This document shows positions 50,198 to 57,919 of a stretch of 64,000 nt of DNA, piece after piece. The stretch is from the NCBI GenBank assembly GCA_942491465.1, contig CALOBA010000064.1, forward strand, positions 135,287 to 199,286. The letters are read 5' to 3'. Numbering within the stretch: the stretch's first letter is position 1; the number at the start of each line of letters is the position of its first letter. The stretch is from CALOBA01 sp942491465 (GTDB lineage Bacteria > Pseudomonadota > Gammaproteobacteria > Chromatiales > Chromatiaceae). Made by a program: the position numbers and the translations under genes. The notes beneath the pieces were generated by a model. The model saw only the letters and a program-made list of their open reading frames with translations. It was not told the origin of the DNA and searched no databases.

Positions 50198-50722
50198 ATG
50201 AAGCGAATGATCCCCCTGGCCCTCCTCGCGCTGACCACCGGTGCCGTCGCCCAAGCCCCCCAGGAGCCCGGCGAGCAGCCCGGCTCGCCCACCGATGCCT
50301 TCATGCAGACGCTCGATAAGGACGGCGACGGCGCGGTCAGCAAGGCGGAGGCCATGGCCCCGCAGACCGAGGGCTTCGCCAAGACCGACGCCAATGGCGA
50401 CGGCGCCATCACCCAAGACGAGGCCCAGGCATCCTTCGAGGCCAGCGTCCCGGAGGAGATGATCCAGCAGATGAAGGATAAGGGGATGCCCAATCCCGGT
50501 GAGACCTTCATGAAGAACCTCGATGCCAACCAAGACGGCAAGGTGGAAGCGGACGAGTTCGGCAAGCGCACTGAAGCCTCGTTCGATCGCATGGATACCG
50601 ATGGCGACGGCATGGCCAGCCGCGCCGAGTCCGATGCCTTCTTCGGCGAGATGCAGAAGCAGATGGAAGAGCAGATGCGCCAGATGCAGGAGCAGCACGG
50701 GGGAGATGCGGCACCGCAATGA
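50198..50722 (+). CDS. Secreted EF-hand calcium-binding protein
   Basis: A 174-aa protein with a signal peptide (MIPLALLALTTGAVAQA) and four EF-hand loops: DKDGDGAVSKAE, DANGDGAITQDE, DANQDGKVEADE and DTDGDGMASRAE. The C-terminus is a Gln/Glu/Met-rich helix. It probably binds calcium in the periplasm; target unknown. The start at 50198 follows AGCAGAAATAG with only a weak ribosome binding site. Confidence 0.85.
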   Translation: MKRMIPLALLALTTGAVAQAPQEPGEQPGSPTDAFMQTLDKDGDGAVSKAEAMAPQTEGFAKTDANGDGAITQDEAQASFEASVPEEMIQQMKDKGMPNPGETFMKNLDANQDGKVEADEFGKRTEASFDRMDTDGDGMASRAESDAFFGEMQKQMEEQMRQMQEQHGGDAAPQ

Positions 50723-50833
50723 GCGGCGAGCCCGGTCTCATGGCCCGCAAGCCGCTGTGCCGCTGCTCGGCAGCGCCCGCCGGCGCCGCGGTCGGCTGAC
50801 CCTGAGTTCAGGCAATCCGCCGAGGCCAGCGCA

Positions 50834-51946
50834 TTGATCGTCGGCATCCCCACCGAGATCAAGCCCCAGGAGCACCGCGTCGGCGCCGTGCCGGCGCTGG
50901 TGCACGACCTGGTTGCCGGCGGCCATGAGGTCGTCGTCCAGTCCGGGGCCGGCCTCGGTGCCGGGCTGGATGACGACGCCTACCGCGATGCCGGCGCACG
51001 CATCGTCGCCGAAGCCGCCGCGGTCTATGTCGATGCCGACCTCATCGTCAAGGTCAAAGAGCCGCTGGCGGACGAGTATCCGCTCATCCGCCCCGGCCAA
51101 TCCCTGTTCACCTACTTCCACTTCGCCGCCAGCCGCGCGCTGACCGACGCCATGCTCGCCAGCGGCGCCCACTGCTTCGCCTACGAGACCCTGACCGTCG
51201 GCAACGAGCGACCGCTGCTCGCCCCCATGAGCGAGATCGCCGGGCGCATGGCGGCCCAGGTCGGCGCCTGCCATCTCGCCGCCCACCATGGCGGGCGCGG
51301 CGTGCTCATGGGCGGCGTCCCCGGCGTCGCCCCGGCGAGGGTGCTCGTCCTCGGCGGCGGCAACGTGGGCGCCAACGCCGCACGCATGGCCGCAGGCCTC
51401 GGTGCCGACGTGACCATTCTCGACATCGACCTGGAGCGCCTGCGCCGGCTCGACGCGGTCATGCCCGCCAACGTCCGCACGCTGGCCAGCAGCGATTACG
51501 CGCTGCGCGAGCACCTGCCGAGCGTCGACCTCATCATCGGCGCCGTCCTCGTCAACGGCGCCCGCGCCCCCGTCCTTATCCGCCGCGCCGACCTCGCCCT
51601 GATGCACGACGACGGCCCGGTCATCGTCGACGTCGCCGTCGATCAGGGCGGCTGCGTCGAGACCAGCCGCCCCACCACCCATGCCGACCCCACCTTCACC
51701 GTCGACGGCGTGCTCCACTACTGCGTCGCCAACATGCCCGGCGCCTTCCCGCGCACCGCCACCTTCGCGCTGACCAACGCCACCGCCCCCTACATCCGCC
51801 GCCTCGCCGACCTGGGCCCGCAGGCCGCCGCAAGCGATCCGATCCTCGCCAGCGCCGCCAACATCCTCGACGGGAATGTCACCCAGCCCGCCGTCGCCGA
51901 GGCCTTTGACCTCGACTACCGCCCGCCGACCGAAGTTGCGTGCTAA
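50834..51946 (+). CDS. ald: Alanine dehydrogenase
   Basis: A 370-aa NAD-dependent enzyme interconverting alanine and pyruvate plus ammonia. Family motifs: the start MIVGIPTEIKPQEHRVG, VKVKEPLADEYPL, LFTYFHFAASR, the Rossmann segment VLVLGGGNVGANAARMAAGL and the C-terminal NMPGAFPRTATFALTNAT. TTG start at 50834. Its TAA stop abuts family A element copy 3. Beside urea uptake genes it fits ammonium handling, but no shared promoter is seen. Confidence 0.94.
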   Translation: MIVGIPTEIKPQEHRVGAVPALVHDLVAGGHEVVVQSGAGLGAGLDDDAYRDAGARIVAEAAAVYVDADLIVKVKEPLADEYPLIRPGQSLFTYFHFAASRALTDAMLASGAHCFAYETLTVGNERPLLAPMSEIAGRMAAQVGACHLAAHHGGRGVLMGGVPGVAPARVLVLGGGNVGANAARMAAGLGADVTILDIDLERLRRLDAVMPANVRTLASSDYALREHLPSVDLIIGAVLVNGARAPVLIRRADLALMHDDGPVIVDVAVDQGGCVETSRPTTHADPTFTVDGVLHYCVANMPGAFPRTATFALTNATAPYIRRLADLGPQAAASDPILASAANILDGNVTQPAVAEAFDLDYRPPTEVAC

Positions 51947-51951
51947 GTCAA

Positions 51952-52040
51952 GGTTCAGAAACAAGTGGTGCAGACGCAACCACGAAACGGCCAATCAAAA
52001 GGTTCAGCGAGCGGGCGTCTGCGCCACTTGTTTCTGAACC
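51952..52040. mobile_element. Family A inverted-repeat element, copy 3
   Basis: An 89-bp element almost identical to copy 2, starting GGTTCAGAAACAAGTGG and ending CCACTTGTTTCTGAACC. The ald stop codon TAA is part of the conserved flank TAAGTCAA. Right flank GATCCGAAGG. Confidence 0.85.
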
Positions 52041-53044
52041 GATCCGAAGGCCCCTGCCTGGGTGCGCCGACCTCGGTCGACACCGCGGCGGGGACCGGCG
52101 CCGGGTCCCGCGGGCCGAGCAGCAACCCGAGCTAAAGCCGATAGGATGGCAAGGACACCGCTGGCGCGAAGACCTGCCCAGCCTCCAGGTCGCCGGCTGG
52201 AGAGCGGCTCCCAATGCCGACCGGGCATCTGACTGAGGCATCCAGGCGTTTCGAGACCGTCCGACCCGGACCGAACACCGATCTGTTTTGAGAATGCCCC
52301 GGAACAATTCGACGCTTACTGCAACCGTTAGCCCGCGTAGGGAGGAACTATGGACGGGTTCCGCCACCCAGAACGGGTTCCGCCACCCACCGCGACCGAC
52401 GACAGCCTCTTGCTTGCTCATCAATCTTCTTTGAAGCCACCGGCGGGTCGGCGGATCAGCCTATCGGGCATCCGCCCTACAGGCTCCCCGCTAAGCCGCA
52501 ACGCCGGCAGCAACCCCACCCGGCACCCCCGGTAGCGGAAAACCAGGCACCTCGGGCAGCCGATGCCGCACAGCATGGGAACCGCCACCCCCGCCGAGCA
52601 ATAGATCGACCGGACTGCGCACAAGCGACTCCGGCATCGACACCTCCCCGAAGCCGTCGGCCTTGTCCGCTGCCAAGAGCCGTGCGGACGCCTCGACGCA
52701 TTGCCTCAGCTACGGAATCAATGCCTCAGGCGACGGCTGTAGTGCTTCATCCGCATCTTCTGCCTGACTTGTTCCAGGAGACGCGGTGGTCTTGCGTTCG
52801 GATGTGCTGCTGTCGCCGTCATCGTCTTGGCCTCGGGTTGCACCGTGACTGTAAATATAGGCAGTCCTCGCAGGCCAGCGCAAGTCTCGAACAGCCTCCG
52901 GCGAAGCCGCGCCCCCGTTCCGTGAACGACCGGCTCCCGGAACAGCAGGGCCGCAATGTGGCCTTATGTGGAAGAATCTACCAAAGCATCCTGCAATAAG
53001 TACCTGCTGTCTCTCATAAACTACCTTACAGGCAGGGCGGAATA

Positions 53045-53116
53045 CTTAGGGTCTTATGCGGCGATATGGCCGCCCTCAGCGTCTTATGCAGCATATTTGC
53101 CGCATAAGACCCTAAG
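53045..53116. other. Dif-like tyrosine-recombinase core site
   Basis: Two 12-bp arms, GTCTTATGCAGC (53081-53092) and GCCGCATAAGAC (53099-53110), flank a 6-bp spacer ATATTT, the 12-6-12 layout of dif/XerCD-type cores. An upstream third arm, GTCTTATGCGGC (53051-53062), makes a perfect 18-bp outer inverted repeat, CTTAGGGTCTTATGCGGC, with 53099-53116. It lies at the left edge of the accessory gene block. No recombinase gene is in the window. Confidence 0.6.
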
Positions 53117-53274
53117 CGCGACGCCGCTATGTAAAGTCTAAGCCCTTGACAGCGCCCGCGATTCCATGATGTCATCCTCGCGAATGGGCGGACCTATCAA
53201 GCCCTTCGTCCGACTACTTAACGTTGCGCTATAAACATCGCCACCCCCAAGCGTCCACAAGGAGCAACCTCGGA

Positions 53275-53439
53275 ATGCTACGCTACCGAACACTACGCCT
53301 GATCGCGTTTCTTCTTCGTGCGCCAAAGACGGTTCTGACTGAGTCATTGCTCGTCGACGAAATCGACGGCAGCACGCTTGATCCTCTTTGGCGTCTGCTG
53401 GTACCTACCAAGTATATCAAACGTACTTGGAGTTATTGA
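53275..53439 (+). CDS. Small hypothetical protein, first gene of the AT-rich accessory block
   Basis: A 54-aa frame from the ATG at 53275, supported by AAGGAG 10 bases upstream. It has a hydrophobic, basic N-terminus (MLRYRTLRLIAFLLRAPK) that could be a membrane anchor or signal. Its stop overlaps the next start (TGATG). I recognise no family. Confidence 0.45.
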   Translation: MLRYRTLRLIAFLLRAPKTVLTESLLVDEIDGSTLDPLWRLLVPTKYIKRTWSY

Positions 53440-53693
53440 TGCTTAGCCTATCCTCCCAGCAGATGCGCAGGCTAAGTAGTGCACACGCTCAACGGGTAAT
53501 GACTGGCTTCGCTAAGGAACATAGAATAAAATTCGAATGGTCCGCTTATGAGAGCTATAAGTATGCATGGCGTGCGCTTGAACTAGAAGATTTGCAAATC
53601 ATTGTGCTGCTACACGGATATTTCGGCCTTGATCATCGTTCCGGCCAAAACCGGATGAACGACATTAGATTGAGCAGAGTGGCGCGGCCTTAA
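53439..53693 (+). CDS. Hypothetical protein, coupled to upstream gene
   Basis: An 84-aa protein from the ATG at 53439 within TGATG of the previous gene, so coupling is likely. It is mostly helical, with MRRLSSAHAQRVMTGFAKEH and YKYAWRALELEDLQIIVLLH. No signal peptide and no recognised family. Codon use is more AT-rich than in flanking core genes, fitting horizontal gain. Confidence 0.5.
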   Translation: MLSLSSQQMRRLSSAHAQRVMTGFAKEHRIKFEWSAYESYKYAWRALELEDLQIIVLLHGYFGLDHRSGQNRMNDIRLSRVARP

Positions 53694-53800
53694 AGATATG
53701 TACCCCGTTGCCGGAATGTATTCGACGGATTGCGACCACGAGTCGACAAGGCGCTCTATATTTAAGCGACTATTGTTTTTTCGGACTCAAGGTGTTCCTT

Positions 53801-54514
53801 ATGGGCTGTGAAACTGTAGAGTGTCCGACTTGCAAAATCAAAGTAGGCGCTATGCCGACTCCGATAAACATTGGTCAGTTCAGAGGCTCCGACTATATCC
53901 AAACCTATCATCTATTTATTGTCTACTGTGAGGTAGACAGAACTATTGTCTATCGCGGCGGACCTGCCAGGAACAATAGATATGATGATTTGGTCGCGGA
54001 GGGGCTGGCCCAGCAGTATCAGTCGCCGACTTCAGAGATTGGGGATATCGATTTTCCGTTTGATAATCTTGTTACAAACAGGATGGTCGGATTAGAGAGG
54101 GATTTCGATTACAACGCTTGGGTTGAGAATGGCAGCCAGTCTCGTCACATGGTAACGATTGCCGAAGGTGTGAATTATTGTGATATGGATGAAAATTTGA
54201 CACAAGAGACGCGACGGGTTGGGATGCTTGGGCGAACCTATAATGCGGCTCATCTTGACCGAACAGACAACAGCAACGCAACCGTTTACACGATCCTACA
54301 AGAGGCCGGACTACCTGTTCAAAAACCATCTGTTCATGCACCAGGCTGGGGTACCAACTTGCATAATGAAACAACCTTGATCGAGGAGGCTAGTGAAGCC
54401 GTTGAAGCCGTGAGACGACCGGCCCAAGAGGTCAGGAGACAACTTAATTGGTTTGATAGCTTATCTCCACTACAACAATACGACTTCCTGCGTCGAATGT
54501 TCGGAGGTTACTAA
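53801..54514 (+). CDS. Possible papain-like/permuted amidase-type effector (unrecognised family)
   Basis: A 237-aa protein from the ATG at 53801, with AAGGTG upstream; an in-frame TTG lies at 53708. CPTCK near the start is a possible metal or redox pair. The segments TYHLFIVYCEVDR, with a histidine, and later DNSNATVYTILQEAGLP plus APGWGTNL resemble, by eye only, permuted papain-like domains found in some bacterial toxins, although the usual nucleophile cysteine is not obvious. The C-terminus is helical. A lipoprotein-like gene follows directly, as in effector-immunity pairs. The function call is weak. Confidence 0.45.
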   Translation: MGCETVECPTCKIKVGAMPTPINIGQFRGSDYIQTYHLFIVYCEVDRTIVYRGGPARNNRYDDLVAEGLAQQYQSPTSEIGDIDFPFDNLVTNRMVGLERDFDYNAWVENGSQSRHMVTIAEGVNYCDMDENLTQETRRVGMLGRTYNAAHLDRTDNSNATVYTILQEAGLPVQKPSVHAPGWGTNLHNETTLIEEASEAVEAVRRPAQEVRRQLNWFDSLSPLQQYDFLRRMFGGY

Positions 54515-54515
54515 T

Positions 54516-54899
54516 GTGCGCAATTCAACATATCGTAGTTTTCTAGTTTTTTTCCTTATGCAGTCATGTCTTACGCCTACACGGAGCAATGACTTGAATA
54601 CTCAGGATCTTCGGTTAATACCCGGCCCTCGGCTTTCGACTTTTGTGTTCGGCAACTACGAGCCTGACAGGCAGGCCACCAATGAGCATTACAATCGTTT
54701 GTTTGAGGGGAGATCGGCAACAGAGATTATTCGGTTTTTGGAAAAGAACGGGTATTATGTCCATTTTCCAGATGCTGACGCAATCTTCTTTACCGTGACA
54801 AAGAATGTGGTCTTATTCGATTATAGTGCCCGCGTCGAACTAACCTTCGATGGCGGCATATTCAGCTCCGCAAATGTTACGGGATGGGGGATTAAGTAG
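54516..54899 (+). CDS. Putative lipoprotein downstream of the effector-like gene
   Basis: A 127-aa protein. The GTG at 54516 is chosen because GGAGG lies 8 bases upstream, one base after the preceding stop. The N-terminus RSFLVFFLMQSCLTP is a short hydrophobic signal ending in a possible lipobox Cys at about residue 18. The mature part has PRLSTFVFGNYEP, ATEIIRFLEKNGYYVHF and a beta-rich end. No family recognised. Close coupling suggests an immunity or chaperone role for its neighbour. Confidence 0.5.
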   Translation: MRNSTYRSFLVFFLMQSCLTPTRSNDLNTQDLRLIPGPRLSTFVFGNYEPDRQATNEHYNRLFEGRSATEIIRFLEKNGYYVHFPDADAIFFTVTKNVVLFDYSARVELTFDGGIFSSANVTGWGIK

Positions 54900-55267
54900 G
54901 CCAAGCAAAGAGGAATCGGGAAACGGTTCTTGGCTCAATTAGCGCCGATCCAATGAACGAGATCGCCCAACAAATTCGCCAGCCCGACGCCAAACTGCGG
55001 CGAGTCAGGAGGGGGTCAGAGTCAGGAGGGGGGTCAAGGAGGGGGGGCAGGTCTTGACTCGTGCCTTTACATAAGTCAACAGTCAAGAACCTGGAGTCGC
55101 TGGAGTCGTCCATGACCCTGGGGTCGTCACTGGAGTCTTGTGGTCCATGCTGAACCCTTAACGCCAAGAGGTTGTATGCGCTGAATATGCGGGCAAGGTC
55201 GCCATGCCATGTTCGGGGACCACGGCAAGCCTTTGCAACCCAAGATTACGCAGAGTAAACTGCGACC
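54900..55267. other. Non-coding region with truncated attC-like half-site and start of a tandem duplication
   Basis: It contains the left half of an attC-like site (54965-55000). G-rich runs follow (GGAGGGGGTC-type, about 55010-55055), then the 5-prime part of a 550-bp tandem duplication whose second unit starts at about 55568. Short GGAGTCG-type repeats occur at 55090-55135. Confidence 0.6.
54965..55000 (+). other. attC-like half-site, truncated
   Basis: GCCCAAC fits the RYYYAAC R-double-prime box. It is followed by CGCCAGCCCGACGCCAAACT as in the attC sites at 56580 and 57804. The right half is replaced by the G-rich/duplicated sequence, so the site is probably non-functional. Confidence 0.6.
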
Positions 55268-55525
55268 ATGTTCCAGATTGCCTACAAGCGACAAGCCATC
55301 AAGGTGCTTGCGCGCATGTCGGCAGTCGACCGGCGGCGCATCTTGGGCGCATTGGAGAAACTGGCGCTGGCACCGGACGGCGCCGGCCTGGATACCAAGC
55401 GCCTGCAAGGCCGCGACGGCTGCCGCTTAAGAGTGGGCGACTGGCGGGTCATCTACGAGGTGCAAGGTGCTCGCCTGGTCATCCTAGTCCTGCAGATCGG
55501 CTCACGCGGGGATGTCTACAAATGA
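55268..55525 (+). CDS. RelE/ParE-family toxin, duplicate copy without full antitoxin
   Basis: An 85-aa toxin identical to the product at 55818. Family features: FQIAYKRQAIKVLARMS, KLALAPDGAGLDTKRLQG and CRLRVGDWRVIYEVQG. RelE-like toxins cleave ribosome-bound mRNA; ParE-like toxins act on gyrase; I cannot separate these here. Its own antitoxin gene is cut after 15 codons, so the product would depend on the antitoxin from the second unit. Confidence 0.8.
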   Translation: MFQIAYKRQAIKVLARMSAVDRRRILGALEKLALAPDGAGLDTKRLQGRDGCRLRVGDWRVIYEVQGARLVILVLQIGSRGDVYK

Positions 55526-55647
55526 AGGTGCAGATCATCGAGAACTCCGGCCAACCGGAATGGGCCGCAGGAGGGGGGTCAGGTCTTGACTCGTGCCTTT
55601 ACATAAGTCAACAGTCAAGAACCTGGAGTCGCTGGAGTCGTCCATGA
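55522..55647 (+). pseudogene. Truncated antitoxin gene
   Basis: The first 15 codons match the antitoxin at 56072 except for one residue (MKVQIIENSGQPEWA). The frame then enters the duplication junction and reads unrelated residues to a stop at 55647. The HTH domain is absent, so no antitoxin function is expected. Confidence 0.85.
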
Positions 55648-55817
55648 CCCTGGAGTCGTCCATGACCCTGGGGTCGTCACTGGATTCTTGTGGTCCATGC
55701 TGAACCCTCAAAGCCAAGAGGTTATATGCACCGAATATGCGGGCAAGGTCGCCATGCCATGTTCAGGGACCACGGCAAGCCTTTGCAACCCAAGATTACG
55801 CAGAGTAAACTGCGACC

Positions 55818-56075
55818 ATGTTCCAGATTGCCTACAAGCGACAAGCCATCAAGGTGCTTGCGCGCATGTCGGCAGTCGACCGGCGGCGCATCTTGGGCGC
55901 ATTGGAGAAACTGGCGCTGGCACCGGACGGCGCCGGCCTGGATACCAAGCGCCTGCAAGGCCGCGACGGCTGCCGCTTACGAGTGGGCGACTGGCGGGTC
56001 ATCTACGAGGTGCAAGGTGCTCGCCTGGTCATCCTGGTCCTGCAGATCGGCTCACGCGGGGATGTCTACAAATGA
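55818..56075 (+). CDS. RelE/ParE-family toxin (intact pair)
   Basis: An 85-aa toxin identical to the copy at 55268. It overlaps the antitoxin start (ATGA), the usual coupled layout with toxin first, as in HigBA-type modules. Its 5-prime flank is inherited from the duplicated unit. Confidence 0.85.
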   Translation: MFQIAYKRQAIKVLARMSAVDRRRILGALEKLALAPDGAGLDTKRLQGRDGCRLRVGDWRVIYEVQGARLVILVLQIGSRGDVYK

Positions 56076-56470
56076 AGGTGCAGATCATCGAGAATGCCGG
56101 CCAACCGGAATGGGCCGTGATCCCATACGCGGACTATGAAAACATGCTGGAACAACTCGAAGAACTAGCAGACATCCGCGCCTTCGACCAGGCAAAGCAC
56201 GAACTTGCTGCCGGCGAAGATGACACCGTGCCCCAAGCCCTAGTCGAGCGCCTTGTGAAGGGCGAAAGCCCGCTACGCGTCTGGCGCGAACACCGCGGTC
56301 TGACCCAGCAGGCCTTGGCCGACGCGGCCGGCGTCGGCAAGTCTTACATCTCCCAGCTCGAGGCCGGCACCAAGACCGGAGCCATCGGCACGTTGCGCGC
56401 AATCGCCAGCGCGTTGCGGGTGGACTTGGATGATCTGGAGCCGTGGACGGATTCCAGCGACGCCATCTGA
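56072..56470 (+). CDS. HTH (Xre-family) antitoxin
   Basis: A 132-aa antitoxin. The N-terminal about 50 residues resemble a Phd-type dimerisation region (VIPYADYENMLEQLEELAD). The C-terminal domain is an Xre-type HTH with VWREHRGLTQQALADAAGVG and YISQLEAGTKTGAIGTL. It should neutralise the adjacent toxin and repress the operon. Toxin-first order with an HTH antitoxin is HigBA-like. Confidence 0.85.
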   Translation: MKVQIIENAGQPEWAVIPYADYENMLEQLEELADIRAFDQAKHELAAGEDDTVPQALVERLVKGESPLRVWREHRGLTQQALADAAGVGKSYISQLEAGTKTGAIGTLRAIASALRVDLDDLEPWTDSSDAI

Positions 56471-56579
56471 CGGAGAGACCCGCGAAGGTAGCGAAAAGCT
56501 GTAAAGAAGAGGGGGTTTCAAGTGTAACACCGAGCCAAGGCTTGGCAGCATGCACCGTCATCCGTTAACCTGATTAAAA

Positions 56580-56666
56580 GGCCAACTTACGCCAGCCCGA
56601 CGCCAAACTGCGGCCCGCGCTCCGCGCGTGGCCGCATTTTGGCGTGGGCTGCGGTTGACGTTAGCC
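56580..56666 (+). other. attC-like site (cassette end of the RelE/HTH pair)
   Basis: It begins GGCCAAC and ends GTTAGCC. Between them is a long imperfect palindrome: CAGCCCGACGCCAAACTGCG pairs with CGCATTTTGGCGTGGGCTG. The terminal TTAGCC belongs to the next cassette and, with its G, is the exact complement of GGCTAAC at 57171. Confidence 0.75.
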
Positions 56667-56692
56667 TAAGAGAAGGCATCTGCCACTAATCG

Positions 56693-56974
56693 TTGAATGT
56701 TCGCTACCACATCGACCCCGTGACATCGCTGCCCCACATTTACGGGCATTATGTTTCGGAAGAGGAAGTTGAAGAAGCGTTGTCGCAACCCGACGAGGAT
56801 CGGGCAGGCAGAGAAGGATCTCGGGTTGCAATTGGTCGCACCTTCTCCGGACGGTGCCTTCGGATCATCTATGTGCCGGACCCCGAACCCAGTAGTGTCT
56901 TCGTAGTCACGGCATACGATCTGACCGGAAAGCCTCTCGGCGCTTTCCGAAGGAGACAGAGGTCAAGACGATGA
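56693..56974 (+). CDS. DUF4258-type toxin-like protein (cassette gene)
   Basis: A 93-aa protein beginning at TTG 56693 (NVRYHID; start uncertain). Motifs of the family: LPHIYGHYVSEEEVEEAL, EGSRVAIGRTFSGRCLRIIY and FVVTAYDLTGKPL, ending in an Arg-rich tail. DUF4258-like proteins are RelE-fold toxin candidates. The stop overlaps the next start (ATGA). It lies 27 bp after attC at 56580-56666, typical of a promoterless cassette gene. Confidence 0.75.
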   Translation: MNVRYHIDPVTSLPHIYGHYVSEEEVEEALSQPDEDRAGREGSRVAIGRTFSGRCLRIIYVPDPEPSSVFVVTAYDLTGKPLGAFRRRQRSRR

Positions 56975-57180
56975 AGAATGCCAGACTTCCCGCTGACTGG
57001 GATCAAGAACGCGTTGATCGAGTCCTGCAGCACTACGAGTCACAGTCAGAGGAAGACGCCGTAGCAGAAGATGAGAAAGCCCTCGCTGAAAGCGGGCAAA
57101 CCTTCATGGAGGTGCCATCCGAACTGGTGCCGCAGATTCGCGAGCTAATCGCCAAGCACAGCCACAAACCGGCTAACTAG
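56971..57180 (+). CDS. Antitoxin-like protein paired with DUF4258 gene (cassette)
   Basis: A 69-aa acidic protein (DQERVDRVLQHYESQSEEDA). It is overlapped by the toxin-like gene and small enough for an antitoxin. Its stop codon TAG lies inside the cassette end: GGCTAAC (57171-57177) is the R-double-prime box of the next attC. No HTH is seen, so the assignment rests on position and size. Confidence 0.7.
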   Translation: MKNARLPADWDQERVDRVLQHYESQSEEDAVAEDEKALAESGQTFMEVPSELVPQIRELIAKHSHKPAN

Positions 57181-57261
57181 CGGCTCGGCCCGCCGCCCAT
57201 TGCCGCGCCGTCGCTGCGCTCCAACGCGGCAACGGGCAACGGGCCAGGCTAGACGTTAGGC
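57171..57261 (+). other. attC-like site (end of DUF4258 cassette)
   Basis: It begins GGCTAAC, the exact complement of GTTAGCC at 56660, and ends GTTAGGC, a perfect GTTRRRY box. The centre is palindromic (CCGCCCATTGCCGCG against CGCGGCAACGGGC). The terminal TTAGGC starts the next cassette. Confidence 0.8.
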
Positions 57262-57297
57262 GTCGAGCATTCCTCCGACACTCAGCCCGGTAACAGC

Positions 57298-57555
57298 ATG
57301 CCTACAATTCTGCTTTTGCTCGGATGGCGACTTTTCTTCTATGCAAACGAAGGAAACGAACCGATCCATATTCATTGCAAAAAGGGCGACATGGAATGCA
57401 AGTTTTGGCTTAATACCGAAACATTTGATGTATCCCTCGCGTACGCTTTCAACATGTCGCCTCGTTCCACGAGAGAGATCAGAAGAATCTTATTCCAGCA
57501 TTTTGACTATATTGTGGAGCAGTGGCAAGAATTTCAGATGAGGCGCAAGTCATGA
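57298..57555 (+). CDS. DUF4160-type toxin-like protein (cassette gene)
   Basis: An 85-aa protein with the DUF4160 start MPTILLLLGWRLFFYANEG and the PIHIHCKKGDMECKFWL segment containing the conserved histidines. DUF4160 with DUF2442 is a predicted toxin-antitoxin couple; the activity is not shown. It starts 36 bp after the attC and overlaps the partner by 4 bp. Confidence 0.8.
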   Translation: MPTILLLLGWRLFFYANEGNEPIHIHCKKGDMECKFWLNTETFDVSLAYAFNMSPRSTREIRRILFQHFDYIVEQWQEFQMRRKS

Positions 57556-57809
57556 GCAAGTATCACAAGGTCGAGCACGTGGTTGTTTCGCGGGGTATGC
57601 TTTCTGCTGTTGTCGATGGACAAGACCTTTCTGCCAATCTGCGCGAGTTGTCGCCACTACTGAAGGCAGCCCCCGATCTGCACCTCGAAGTCTTTGAGGT
57701 ATCTCCGTCAGGATACGGCATACATTGGCCCCTCATTGACGAAGATATTTCAGTTGATGGGTTGCTTGGTATCGTTCACCAAGCCGCCGAACTTAGGCAA
57801 TCCGCCTAA
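57552..57809 (+). CDS. DUF2442-type partner of DUF4160 (cassette gene)
   Basis: An 85-aa protein with YHKVEHVVVSRGMLSAVVDG, SANLRELSPLLKAA and the end SGYGIHWPLIDEDISVDGLL, as in DUF2442. I chose the ATG at 57552, overlapping the upstream stop; the longer frame from 57522 is unlikely. The TAA stop lies in GCCTAAC, the next attC box. Confidence 0.8.
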   Translation: MSKYHKVEHVVVSRGMLSAVVDGQDLSANLRELSPLLKAAPDLHLEVFEVSPSGYGIHWPLIDEDISVDGLLGIVHQAAELRQSA

Positions 57810-57892
57810 CGAGTCCGCCAGCCCGACGCCAAACTGCTGCCTGAGCGACAGCGAAGGCTGCAGTTTCCCGCGGGCTGCGGTTGACGTTAGCT
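57804..57892 (+). other. attC-like site (end of DUF4160/DUF2442 cassette)
   Basis: It begins GCCTAAC, the exact complement of GTTAGGC at 57255, and ends GTTAGCT. The left arm repeats CGCCAGCCCGACGCCAAACT of the other sites, and the right arm reads GGGCTGCGGTTGACGTTAG as at 56580-56666. This fits two integron-type cassette boundaries in series. Confidence 0.8.
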
Positions 57893-57919
57893 TCGAAAAC
57901 AGTAACCAAGTCCACACAA

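Larger units (their letters stand above)
51947..53274. other. Long region without a supported gene, left edge of accessory region
   Basis: About 1.3 kb. It starts with family A element copy 3 (51952-52040). The middle (about 52100-52960) has short frames on both strands with no family resemblance and a REP-like inverted stretch near 52440-52490 (GCATCCGCCCTACAGG). The right part has a dif-like recombination core (53045-53116). Base composition becomes more AT-rich toward the right. Confidence 0.5.
55050..56117. repeat. Tandem duplication (about 550-bp unit) carrying a RelE/ParE-type toxin
   Basis: Unit 1 runs from about 55050 to 55567, unit 2 from about 55568 to 56117. The two toxin starts are 550 bp apart and the 85-aa products are identical. 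The junction falls inside the antitoxin gene after codon 15, so only the second unit keeps a full antitoxin. Confidence 0.85.

Noticed and set aside
52300..52760. Small minus-strand ORFs of 60-75 codons
   Set aside because: No ribosome binding site, no family resemblance and overlapping frames on both strands; treated as non-coding.
53130..53228. A further attC site left of the first AT-rich gene (GTTGCGC at 53223)
   Set aside because: The box is only a partial match, and I could not find a convincing left arm; left unannotated.
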